Shown here: in pieces, positions 35,526 to 42,729 of the stretch
Position numbering within the stretch: position 1 is the stretch's first letter
How the letters are laid out: every line of letters starts with the position of its first letter
Source: OLB11 sp044234005
GTDB taxonomy: Bacteria; Bacteroidota; Bacteroidia; Chitinophagales; Chitinophagaceae
Direction: 5' to 3'
DNA: 42,729 nucleotides
Assembly (NCBI GenBank): GCA_044234005.1
Contig: JBIIJE010000012.1
Coordinates: 1 to 42,729, forward strand
Notes under the pieces: generated by a model
What the model was told of the DNA's origin: nothing
Database searches by the model: none
Seen by the model: the letters and a program-made list of their open reading frames with translations, nothing else
Translations under genes and position numbers: made by a program

Positions 35526-36223
35526 GATGCAAACTTATAACCTACGCCTCTTACGCTTATAAAATGTTTGGGTTGGCGTGCATCTTCTTCAAAGTATTTT
35601 CGGAATGTAGTGATGAAATTATCGATGGTGCGAGTAGTCGGGAAAACATTGTACCCCCATACCATTTTTAAAATATACTCCCGTGTGACTACTTCATTCT
35701 TATGTTCAATGAGAAGTTTTAAAAATTGTAGTTCTTTTTTCGTCAGAGATCGCTTCTCTCCACTTACATCGTAACATTCTTGTGCTTGAAAATCAATTTT
35801 TGCGGCACCTATTTCATAGTAATTGACTTCTTCAATCGAGTGCTCAATCTTTTTATTTTTATCAATTAATTTATCTATCCGAATCAATAGCTCCTCTAAA
35901 TTAAATGGCTTAGTTAAGTAATCATCACCACCTTTTTTTAAACCATGTACACGATCTTCGCCAGAGTTTTTTGCTGAAAGAAATAAAATAGGCACTTTGT
36001 CATTTTGCAATCTGATGTTCTCACACACTTCTATTCCATCAATGCCTGGCATCATTATGTCGAGAATAATACAATCAAAATATTCTGCTTTGAATGATTG
36101 AAGTGCTGACAGCCCATTATCAACTGCAGTTACCTCATAGTCATCCATTTCTAAATTAAGTTTTAATGCTTCACGCAAACTCTCTTCGTCTTCTACTAGT
36201 AAAATGCATCCTTTGTTACTCAT
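35522..36223 (-). CDS. OmpR/PhoB-family response regulator
   Basis: 233 residues. Receiver domain 1-120 with the acidic pair E11/D12, phosphoacceptor D55 (CIILDIMMPGIDG) and the conserved lysine K105 (DYLTKPF). Winged-helix DNA-binding domain about 130-232 (RSLTKKELQFLKLLIEHKNE, then VVTREYILKMVWG, then RTIDNFITTFRKYFEED, then ISVRGVGYKF). The histidine kinase gene lies 19 bases upstream on the same strand, so the two form a cognate pair in one operon, kinase first. The stop codon shares the palindrome TTAA with the convergent ligase-like gene. The target genes cannot be read from context. Confidence 0.95.
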   Translation of the reverse strand: MSNKGCILLVEDEESLREALKLNLEMDDYEVTAVDNGLSALQSFKAEYFDCIILDIMMPGIDGIEVCENIRLQNDKVPILFLSAKNSGEDRVHGLKKGGDDYLTKPFNLEELLIRIDKLIDKNKKIEHSIEEVNYYEIGAAKIDFQAQECYDVSGEKRSLTKKELQFLKLLIEHKNEVVTREYILKMVWGYNVFPTTRTIDNFITTFRKYFEEDARQPKHFISVRGVGYKFAS

Positions 36224-36242
36224 ATATAATTGATCTCGATAA

Positions 36243-37220
36243 TTATGTTTTAAATTCTATTTCAAAAGTAGAACCTCTTGGGATATTATTTTTCACAGAA
36301 ATGTCATATTTATACAATCGTACTATTTTCTTTACAATGTATAAACCAAGACCTGTTCCTTTTGATGAGCGCGTTTTTTCATTTCCAATGCGATAAAACT
36401 TTTCAAATATTTTCTTCTTTTCTGAATCAGCAATGCCAATGCCAGAATCTTTTATTTGTAATACTACACTACGCGACGCTTGCAGCAAGTTTATTTCAAT
36501 TGGTTGCTCATTTCCCCCGTATTTACGAGCATTTTCAAGAAGATTGCTAATTACTAATTTCCATAAAGCATTGTCGGCTTTTATCGTAAATGATTCGTCA
36601 AAGAAGTTTAGTTGAAACATTGCATTTTCATATCTTGATTGTATTGCTTTAATTACTTGTGTGGTGATTGTATGAAGATTTACTTGATCATGATAAAGAG
36701 CCTCTTTCGAGTTTTCAAGCTGAGTAGCAGCTAAGATATTATTACACAAATCATCTAATCTATTGGTTTCTTTTACAGAAGCATTTACGAGTTTAGTTTG
36801 GGTTACTTCATCAAGTTTTCTTTTTTCGAGGGTTTGCATATTCAGCTTAATGCCTGCAATAGGAGTCTTTAATTCATGGGTAATGCTAAGCATAAAATTT
36901 TTTTGCAATTTGCTTAAACGTAATTGTTTATAGTAAGCAAGATAAACGAGTATGGTTGCTAAAAGCGCTATAAATATAAGCGTGCCTCCTTCGCCCAAAT
37001 ATTGATTTGTACGTCGGTTTTTTTTATTGGTGATGACGGCAAGACTTTTGTTATAATCTTCTGAACGCTTGTCATTATAGCTTTGTTCGAGTTTTTCTTT
37101 CTCTAATATATACATTTGATTGCTTTGTTTATTGAGGCTGTATCCCCAAAAAAGAATAGCTGCGATGACATAGCAAAACAAAAGTGTATAAGCAAAGGTG
37201 AAGCTTTTGAAAAAAGACAT
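36243..37220 (-). CDS. Membrane sensor histidine kinase
   Basis: 325 residues from ATG 37220; ATG 37238 would add six. Transmembrane segments at about 8-27 and 80-98 flank a short, charged, probably helical periplasmic region (about 30-78), which is too small for a classical ligand-binding fold. H-box SITHELKTPIAGIKL with H115, then the dimerisation helices. HATPase domain with N-box NLLENARKYG, G1 DSGIGI, F-box KIFEKFYRIG and G2 GTGLGLYIVKK. It autophosphorylates on H115 and passes the phosphate to D55 of the regulator encoded 19 bases downstream. The promoter would lie in the 182 bases shared with the divergent metH genes. Confidence 0.94.
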   Translation of the reverse strand: MSFFKSFTFAYTLLFCYVIAAILFWGYSLNKQSNQMYILEKEKLEQSYNDKRSEDYNKSLAVITNKKNRRTNQYLGEGGTLIFIALLATILVYLAYYKQLRLSKLQKNFMLSITHELKTPIAGIKLNMQTLEKRKLDEVTQTKLVNASVKETNRLDDLCNNILAATQLENSKEALYHDQVNLHTITTQVIKAIQSRYENAMFQLNFFDESFTIKADNALWKLVISNLLENARKYGGNEQPIEINLLQASRSVVLQIKDSGIGIADSEKKKIFEKFYRIGNEKTRSSKGTGLGLYIVKKIVRLYKYDISVKNNIPRGSTFEIEFKT

Positions 37221-37278
37221 GGCCAAATTTACAATCATAATGTGTGTAAAATCAAAATAAGCTTATTACATTTGCGCC

Positions 37279-37310
37279 AACAGGCAGATTTGATTATTGT
37301 TCGGCCTGTT
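37279..37310. other. Hairpin in the kinase/metH divergent region
   Basis: AACAGGC (37279-37285) pairs perfectly with GCCTGTT (37304-37310) around an 18-base loop. It is close to the kinase start on one side and upstream of the metH leader on the other. It could be an operator dyad; no T-run follows on the plus strand. Confidence 0.35.
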
Positions 37311-37317
37311 TAAAATA

Positions 37318-37399
37318 ACTGAACTAATACTCATCTGCACAAAGCAATTTCACTTGTTATAAGGTAGTACAGTAAAGTTCAGTAAAGATTAAACTGAAC
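37318..37399 (+). promoter_or_regulatory. metH leader with two mutually exclusive helices
   Basis: ACTGAAC occurs at 37318-37324 and again at 37393-37399. Between them GTTCAGT (37377-37383) is complementary to both. Pairing with the second copy gives a 7-bp hairpin with a 9-base loop that ends three bases before the metH ATG at 37403, so it could hide the start. Pairing with the first copy would release it. The motif CAGTAAAG is also directly repeated (37370-37377 and 37380-37387). Known cobalamin or SAM riboswitch motifs are not recognisable. The repeats could instead be protein-binding sites. Confidence 0.5.
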
Positions 37400-37402
37400 A
37401 AA

Positions 37403-38446
37403 ATGTCACAAGTAGAAAAACTATTACAGGAAAGAATTTTAATTATTGATGGTGCCATGGGTACTATGATACAACGTTATAAACTGAGTGAAGAAGATTT
37501 TCGGGGCGAGCGTTTTGCAAATTACGAGTTAGATGTAAAGGGTAATAACGATTTGCTTTCCATAACTAGGCCTGAAATCATTACCGAAATTCATTTGCAA
37601 TATTTAGAAGCCGGTGCTGATATTATTGAAACCAATACGTTTAGCGCACAACGTATTTCCATGGCTGACTATCATATGGAAGATTTGAGTTATGAGCTTA
37701 ACGTAGCTTCAGCGAAATGTGCCAACGAGGCGGTAAAACAATATTATGCAAACCATAGCATCATAATTAAAGATGCAGAGACCTATCATCCTCAGCGGAA
37801 ATTTGTGGCAGGCGCAATGGGCCCTACAAATCGAACTTTATCGCTCTCGCCCGATGTGAATAATCCTGGTTACAGGGCCGTAACTTTCGATGAGGTAATG
37901 AACGCTTATTATGAACAATTGAGCGGATTAATTGACGGGGGTATTGATATTATTTTAATAGAAACAATTTTCGATACATTAAATGCTAAGGCAGCCATTT
38001 TTGCAACCCAAAAGTATTTTCAAGCGCACAATATGGTATTGCCTATCATGATTTCGGGGACGATTACTGATGCTAGTGGACGAACACTCAGCGGACAGAC
38101 TTTAGAAGCATTTTACTATTCTATTGAACATGCCAATCCACTAAGTGTTGGTTTTAATTGTGCATTAGGTGCTACTCAAATGCGGCCGCATATAGAAGAA
38201 CTTAGTCATCTTGCGAATTGTTATGTAAGTGCTTATCCAAATGCAGGTTTGCCAAATGCTTTTGGTGAGTATGATGAACAAGCCCATGAAACAGCTCAGA
38301 TCATTAGAGAATGGGCCCAAGAAGGCATTCTGAATATTGTAGGTGGGTGCTGTGGCACTACGCCAGATCACATACGATGCATAGCGAACGAAGTGAAAGG
38401 CATCAAACCAAGAATTATAGATTCAATTATTAAAGAGGCAAAATAA
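37403..38446 (+). CDS. metH: Methionine synthase part 1: homocysteine S-methyltransferase domain
   Basis: 347 residues equal to the first domain of cobalamin-dependent methionine synthase, which binds homocysteine through zinc. Signatures: RILIIDGAMGTMIQRY at the start, ADIIETNTFSAQRISM, and AGAMGPTNRTLSLSPD. The zinc-ligand cysteines are C253 (GFNCALGATQM) and C316/C317 (GGCCGTTPDHI). It ends exactly where the E. coli protein passes into its folate domain (near residue 353). The next gene supplies the remaining domains. The two are in the same reading frame, separated by one TAA plus two codons. The protein must work in trans with part 2, or be joined to it by rare readthrough. Split metH genes are common in Bacteroidota. 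Confidence 0.95.
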   Translation: MSQVEKLLQERILIIDGAMGTMIQRYKLSEEDFRGERFANYELDVKGNNDLLSITRPEIITEIHLQYLEAGADIIETNTFSAQRISMADYHMEDLSYELNVASAKCANEAVKQYYANHSIIIKDAETYHPQRKFVAGAMGPTNRTLSLSPDVNNPGYRAVTFDEVMNAYYEQLSGLIDGGIDIILIETIFDTLNAKAAIFATQKYFQAHNMVLPIMISGTITDASGRTLSGQTLEAFYYSIEHANPLSVGFNCALGATQMRPHIEELSHLANCYVSAYPNAGLPNAFGEYDEQAHETAQIIREWAQEGILNIVGGCCGTTPDHIRCIANEVKGIKPRIIDSIIKEAK

Positions 38447-38452
38447 TCAAAT

Positions 38453-41089
38453 ATGAAACTATCAGGATTAGAACCATTCGTATTCAGAGCCGAGACGAAT
38501 TTTGTAAATGTAGGAGAACGCACAAACGTAACAGGGAGTAAAATGTTTTCAAGACTGATTCAAGACGAAAAGTATGATGAGGCTTTGAGCGTTGCAAGAC
38601 AGCAAGTAGAAAATGGCGCACAAATTTTAGATGTAAATATGGACGATGCCATGCTGGATGGAGTATTCGCCATGCGTACATTTTTAAATCTGGTACAAGC
38701 TGAACCTGACATAGCCAAAATACCTATCATGATCGATAGCAGTAAATTTGAAATCATTGAAGCAGGTTTAAAATGTGTACAAGGAAAATGTGTAGTTAAC
38801 TCAATATCATTAAAAGAAGGAGAAGAAAAGTTTATTACGCAAGCTCAGCTTTGCAGAATGTATGGAGCCGCTGTGATTGTTATGGCATTTGATGAAAAAG
38901 GACAAGCAGATAGTAAGGACAGAAAAGTAGAAATTTGTAAACGAGCTTATGATATACTTACCCAACAAGTTAAGTACAAAGCCGAGGATATTATATTCGA
39001 TCCTAACATTTTTGCAGTAGCAACTGGACTTGAAGAGCATAATAATTACGCAGTTGATTTTATAGAAGCTACGAAAGAAATTAAGCAATTGATGCCGCAC
39101 ACTAAAGTCAGTGGGGGTGTTAGTAATTTGTCTTTTTCTTTTAGAGGTAATGAGCATGTGCGCGAAGCAATGCATTCGGTATTCTTGTATCATGCAATTC
39201 ATGCAGGCATGGATATGGGAATTGTCAATGCGGGTCAATTGGTTGTTTATGATGAAATTGAGAAAACGCTGAAGCAATTATGTGAAGATGTTATTTTAAA
39301 TAAGAACAATGATAATAATGAAGCGACTGAGAAATTAATACAATATGCTGAAACGGTAAAGGCCAAGGGTAAAGTAATCGTAAGGGACGAAAAATGGCGA
39401 TTAGAAGATGTAGAAAAAAGATTGACACATGCTTTGGTAAACGGCATTACAGATTATATTGAATTAGATACCGAGGAGGCCCGATTGAAATTTGACAAAC
39501 CTATTGAAGTTATTGAAGGACCATTAATGAGCGGCATGAATGTAGTGGGGGATTTGTTTGGTAGTGGAAAAATGTTTCTACCACAAGTTGTAAAAAGTGC
39601 ACGTGTTATGAAAAGAAGTGTAGCTTATTTGCAACCATTTATAGAAGCAGGCAAAGTAGAAGCGAGTAGCAATGGTAAAATATTATTAGCTACTGTAAAA
39701 GGCGATGTTCACGATATTGGCAAGAATATTGTGGGTGTGGTATTGGCATGTAATGGTTATGAGATTATTGATTTGGGCGTAATGGTAGCAGCCAATAAAA
39801 TTCTAGATGAAGCTGAAAGATTGCAAGTTGATATCATAGGTCTGTCGGGTTTAATCACACCATCGCTTGATGAAATGGTTCATATTGCGCATGAAATGAA
39901 AAGAAGAAATTTCAAACTGCCTTTGCTCATTGGCGGTGCTACTACTTCGCGCATGCATACAGCTGTAAAAATAATGGAGCATTACGAACATGGAGTCGTA
40001 CATGTACTGGATGCTTCAAGATCAGTATCGGTTGCTAGTGATTTGCTGAACAATAATAAAACTGAATTTCTTAGCAAGGTTAAAAATGAATATACCCAAC
40101 TGCGTCATGATTTCTTGAATCGGAAAACGAGTAAAGAATTTATCAGTATTGAAAAAGCAAGAGAGAATAAAAATAAAATTGATTGGGATGCTTATAAACC
40201 AATTATGCCGAATGCATTAGGCAATCAAACACTATCAAATTATTCGCTACAAGAAATAAGTGAGTATATCGATTGGACGCCTTTTTTTATAACATGGGAA
40301 ATGCATGGAAAGTTTCCGGCTATACTTCAAGATCAAGTTGTGGGTATCGAAGCAACCAAATTATACAATGATGCAAAAGAATTATTAGAACAGTTAATTA
40401 AGGAAAATTGGTTACAAGCTGATGGTGTTTTTGGATTATGGCCTTGTAGTCATTTGAGCAATGATAGTGTAGTCGTGAATACCAATCCGAAAACAGAGCT
40501 TCATTTTCTTCGTCAACAAATAAAGAAAGCAGATGGACAGCCCAATCATTGCTTAAGCGATTTTATTTCGCCTGAAGGCATTGATTACATGGGCGCATTT
40601 GCAGTAACCATACATGGAATTGAAAAACACTTAGCGTTGCTCGAAGCACAACATGACGATTATCGTAAAATAATGCTACAGGCCCTTGCGGATAGACTGG
40701 CAGAGGCATTTGCAGAGCTTTTGCATAAAAAAGTACGTACCACCTATTGGGGTTACAATGCAGGAGAGAGTTTATTGAACGACGATTTAATTAAAGAGAA
40801 GTATCAAGGTATAAGACCAGCCCCTGGTTATCCTGCCTGTCCTGATCATACTGAAAAAATTAAACTTTTCGAGTTGCTGCAAGCCGAAAAAGAAATCAAG
40901 ATTTCACTCACTGAAAATTTGGCGATGTATCCTGCATCATCAGTATGCGGATGGTATTTTGCACATCCTGAAAGTAAATATTTTGGTGTTGGCAAAATAG
41001 AGCAAGATCAATTGATAGATTACGCAAGTCGAAAATCGATGACAATTGACGAAGCCACAAGGTGGTTGCGACCTATTTTAGAATCTTAA
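38453..41089 (+). CDS. metH: Methionine synthase part 2: folate, cobalamin and activation domains
   Basis: 878 residues. Methyltetrahydrofolate-binding (pterin) domain from NVGERTNVTGSKMF (about 21-34) to near 320. Cap and cobalamin domain with D418-x-H420-x-x-G423 (GDVHDIGKN), whose histidine is the lower cobalt ligand, followed by GLSGLITPSLDEM and LLIGGATTSRMHTA. C-terminal SAM-binding activation domain with RPAPGYPACPDHTEK. With part 1 it transfers methyl from methyltetrahydrofolate to homocysteine. The combined length (347 + 878) is close to the 1227 of E. coli MetH, and no domain is missing. The start ATG follows the part 1 stop by 6 bases. The stop interlocks in TTAA with the convergent DUF389 gene. 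Confidence 0.96.
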   Translation: MKLSGLEPFVFRAETNFVNVGERTNVTGSKMFSRLIQDEKYDEALSVARQQVENGAQILDVNMDDAMLDGVFAMRTFLNLVQAEPDIAKIPIMIDSSKFEIIEAGLKCVQGKCVVNSISLKEGEEKFITQAQLCRMYGAAVIVMAFDEKGQADSKDRKVEICKRAYDILTQQVKYKAEDIIFDPNIFAVATGLEEHNNYAVDFIEATKEIKQLMPHTKVSGGVSNLSFSFRGNEHVREAMHSVFLYHAIHAGMDMGIVNAGQLVVYDEIEKTLKQLCEDVILNKNNDNNEATEKLIQYAETVKAKGKVIVRDEKWRLEDVEKRLTHALVNGITDYIELDTEEARLKFDKPIEVIEGPLMSGMNVVGDLFGSGKMFLPQVVKSARVMKRSVAYLQPFIEAGKVEASSNGKILLATVKGDVHDIGKNIVGVVLACNGYEIIDLGVMVAANKILDEAERLQVDIIGLSGLITPSLDEMVHIAHEMKRRNFKLPLLIGGATTSRMHTAVKIMEHYEHGVVHVLDASRSVSVASDLLNNNKTEFLSKVKNEYTQLRHDFLNRKTSKEFISIEKARENKNKIDWDAYKPIMPNALGNQTLSNYSLQEISEYIDWTPFFITWEMHGKFPAILQDQVVGIEATKLYNDAKELLEQLIKENWLQADGVFGLWPCSHLSNDSVVVNTNPKTELHFLRQQIKKADGQPNHCLSDFISPEGIDYMGAFAVTIHGIEKHLALLEAQHDDYRKIMLQALADRLAEAFAELLHKKVRTTYWGYNAGESLLNDDLIKEKYQGIRPAPGYPACPDHTEKIKLFELLQAEKEIKISLTENLAMYPASSVCGWYFAHPESKYFGVGKIEQDQLIDYASRKSMTIDEATRWLRPILES

Positions 41090-41937
41090 TGATGAATTTG
41101 TAATAAAGAGTCAAGCTTTTGGACTTTTTTTTCAAGCATTTCTATTCTTTTTTCGCTTGTCATCAATCGGATTGATTTTTTTTCTTCGCAATATTTTTGC
41201 CAAGCAATGTATATACTTGGTATTATCATGCAAATAATAAAACTAGACCATAACCACGATCCAATTTTGTTGCCTTCATTTTTATTTTTAAAATATTCAT
41301 GAAAGCCAGAGAATCGGGCTAGTAAAAAGGTGGCTAATCCAATGAAAAGGCAATTTATAAGATAGAAATAAAGCCCACCGATAAATTCCATCCAATTCCC
41401 ATGTGCCAAACCAAAACCTGCAGTGCACAATGGAGGCATGCAAGCGGTAGCGACTGCTACACCTGCCATTACTTTTACTCCCTCGCGCTTCATGATGCCA
41501 ATAAAGCCAGCCATGCCACCGAAAAATGCAATAAGAATATCAAAAATATTTGCTTTGGTATAGGAGAGTATGACTTGCGTGTCTTTATCAAATGGACTGA
41601 GTAAAAAAAATAAAGTAGAGGCGACTAAACTAATACCTGTCATGAAAAGCCAATTTTTGATAGCAGTGTTTTTTAAGGTTCGGTCATTAATAGCCAAGGC
41701 AAATGCATAGCCAACAATTGGACCCATAAGCGGCGATATAAGCATGGCACCTATGAGGGCAGAACTAGAATTCGTGTTTAATCCAACGCATGCGATAAGC
41801 ATGGCAAAACCTAATATCCATAAATTATAACCCGAAAAACTTGCACCTTCTTTTATTTCATGGAAGGTTTGAATTTCGAGTTCCTCTTTTTCGAGTCTAA
41901 CCTTTTGTTTAAAAATTTCTTTTAAGTGCGAAATCAT
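41086..41937 (-). CDS. DUF389 family integral membrane protein
   Basis: 283 residues. About seven hydrophobic segments carry the family signature LIGAMLISPLMGPIVGYAFA and a second block GVAVATACMPPLCTAGFGLA. The C-terminal 35 residues (EKKSIRLMTSEKRIEMLEKK and on) look like a charged coiled coil in the cytoplasm. The function of DUF389 proteins is unknown to me; membrane placement is certain from the sequence. It is convergent with metH, sharing the TTAA stop palindrome. Its promoter must lie in the 181 bases before the divergent acetyltransferase gene. Confidence 0.9.
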   Translation of the reverse strand: MISHLKEIFKQKVRLEKEELEIQTFHEIKEGASFSGYNLWILGFAMLIACVGLNTNSSSALIGAMLISPLMGPIVGYAFALAINDRTLKNTAIKNWLFMTGISLVASTLFFLLSPFDKDTQVILSYTKANIFDILIAFFGGMAGFIGIMKREGVKVMAGVAVATACMPPLCTAGFGLAHGNWMEFIGGLYFYLINCLFIGLATFLLARFSGFHEYFKNKNEGNKIGSWLWSSFIICMIIPSIYIAWQKYCEEKKSIRLMTSEKRIEMLEKKVQKLDSLLQIHH

Positions 41938-42118
41938 ATGCTATCAATTCAAGCACGAATATATTGCGAATATTTAGGATGTGAGGGGCTTGTTGTCTTT
42001 AGGCTTTAACGGCAATATTGTGCCAATAGTAAAAACTAGGTATTCAGAACTTTTATGTTTCCACTATTTTTAATCTCATCAAAAACGGATCAATAAATTA
42101 TTTGACTAACTTCATTTC

Positions 42119-42547
42119 ATGATTTGGAAGTTCGAGGGCAATATTGAAATTGATACTGAGAAAGCTAGAATTCCCATTGAGAGTTTATATGCATTTTTGC
42201 AAACGACCTATTGGGCAAAGCAAAGAAGTTTGGCTACTACCGAACTCTCTGTGCAAAATTCATTGTGTTTTGGTATACATTATAATTTACAGTTTATTGG
42301 CTTTGCACGTTTGATTACTGATTATGCCGTGTTTGCTTATTTATGCGATGTCTTTATCTTACCTGAGTATCAGGCGAAAGGTTATGGTAAATTGCTCATG
42401 CAAACTTTGCATGCTTATCCCGATTTACAAAATATTCGTCGTTGGATTTTGGCAACCCAAGATGCCCATGGGCTTTATGAACAATTTGGCTATACTTCGC
42501 TCGAAAATCCTTCGCGATGGATGGAAATATGTAAACCTCAGTATTAA
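42119..42547 (+). CDS. GNAT-family N-acetyltransferase
   Basis: 142 residues with the acetyl-CoA-binding core: FARLITDYAVFAYLCDVFIL, PEYQAKGYGKLLMQTLHAYP (motif A, Q/R-x-x-G-x-G/A type as YQAKGYGKLLM), and a C-terminal ATQDAHGLYEQFGYTSLENP (motif B, the LYExFGF equivalent). It transfers an acetyl group to an unknown small molecule or protein. The final block RWMEICKPQY is typical of the small single-domain GNATs. The last base of the stop codon is the first base of the next ATG (TAATG), suggesting coupling. Confidence 0.92.
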   Translation: MIWKFEGNIEIDTEKARIPIESLYAFLQTTYWAKQRSLATTELSVQNSLCFGIHYNLQFIGFARLITDYAVFAYLCDVFILPEYQAKGYGKLLMQTLHAYPDLQNIRRWILATQDAHGLYEQFGYTSLENPSRWMEICKPQY

Positions 42548-42729
42548 TGGAATCTTTGCCTGAATTCGATAAAGAAATTTTACTTGAAATTGTAAAAATC
42601 AAAATGCCTTTCGGTAAATACAAAGATTATTTAATCGCCGATTTGCCAGATTTTTACCTTGAATGGTTCTTGCGAAATGGGGGTTTCCCAAAAGGTAAAT
42701 TAGGAAAACTTATGGCAACTGTTTACGAG
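42547..42729 (+). CDS. DUF3820 family protein, N-terminal part (cut by window edge)
   Basis: 61 codons are visible from ATG 42547 and the frame is open to the window end. KMPFGKYKDYLIADLPDFYL followed by EWFLRNGGFPKGKLGKLMAT matches the short DUF3820 domain (MPFGKYKG...LPxxYLxWF...GKLG...YE), which is usually 70-80 residues. Molecular function is not established. It overlaps the acetyltransferase stop by one base. Confidence 0.85.
   Translation, partial: MESLPEFDKEILLEIVKIKMPFGKYKDYLIADLPDFYLEWFLRNGGFPKGKLGKLMATVYE

Noticed and set aside
37240..37402. Cobalamin or SAM riboswitch in front of metH
   Set aside because: No B12-box-like or SAM-I/II/III core motif is recognisable; only the simple switching helices are reported.

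Overview
The window is 42.7 kb of AT-rich chromosomal DNA from a member of the Bacteroidota. The evidence is several proteins ending in type IX secretion (T9SS) sorting domains (CotH-like protein, HmuY-like protein, PKD protein, and a decayed metalloprotease), a HmuY/TonB-receptor pair, a methionine synthase encoded by two genes, start codons preceded by A/T-rich sequence with little Shine-Dalgarno signal, and a TAnnTTTG-type promoter box. A free-living Chitinophagia/Saprospiria-like lineage is plausible, but the sequence does not settle the class. I see no rRNA, tRNA, CRISPR array, prophage or intact insertion sequence.

Layout. 1-4.4 kb: glutaminyl-tRNA synthetase (minus, cut by the window edge), then RecQ helicase overlapping a WbpB/WlbA-type sugar-nucleotide dehydrogenase. 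4.5-5.3 kb: remains of a T9SS-exported M43 metalloprotease, closed by a strong terminator. 5.3-7.7 kb: a sugar-kinase-like phosphotransferase fused to a RapZ C-terminal domain, then a secreted protein of unknown function. 8.0-11.5 kb: a cysteine-type formate dehydrogenase catalytic subunit overlapping a gene for an exported barrel-like protein. 11.5-14.7 kb (minus): a P-domain/CotH T9SS cargo protein and an exported cyclophilin-FKBP double prolyl isomerase. 15.1-21.3 kb: a 2071-residue bacterial alpha-2-macroglobulin with an intact thioester motif. 21.3-23.8 kb (minus): an ECF sigma factor and dnaX, whose full-length tau product needs a -1 shift at a run of ten A. 24.6-28.1 kb (minus): a heme-uptake pair, HmuY-like then HmuR-like. 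28.4-33.2 kb: a giant PKD-repeat T9SS surface protein. 33.6-37.2 kb: a TsaC/YciO-type protein, an O-antigen ligase-like membrane protein, and a response regulator/histidine kinase pair. 37.4-41.1 kb: methionine synthase as two consecutive in-frame genes. 41.1-42.7 kb: a DUF389 membrane protein, a GNAT acetyltransferase and the start of a DUF3820 protein.

Much of the window is housekeeping (GlnRS, RecQ, DnaX, TsaC-like, MetH) mixed with cell-envelope and surface functions. The best candidates for a second look are the dnaX slippery site, the kinase-RapZ fusion, the metH leader with two mutually exclusive helices, the dyad-rich hmuY promoter, and the formate dehydrogenase coupled to an exported protein. 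No multi-gene defence system or other obviously new multi-gene system was recognised.
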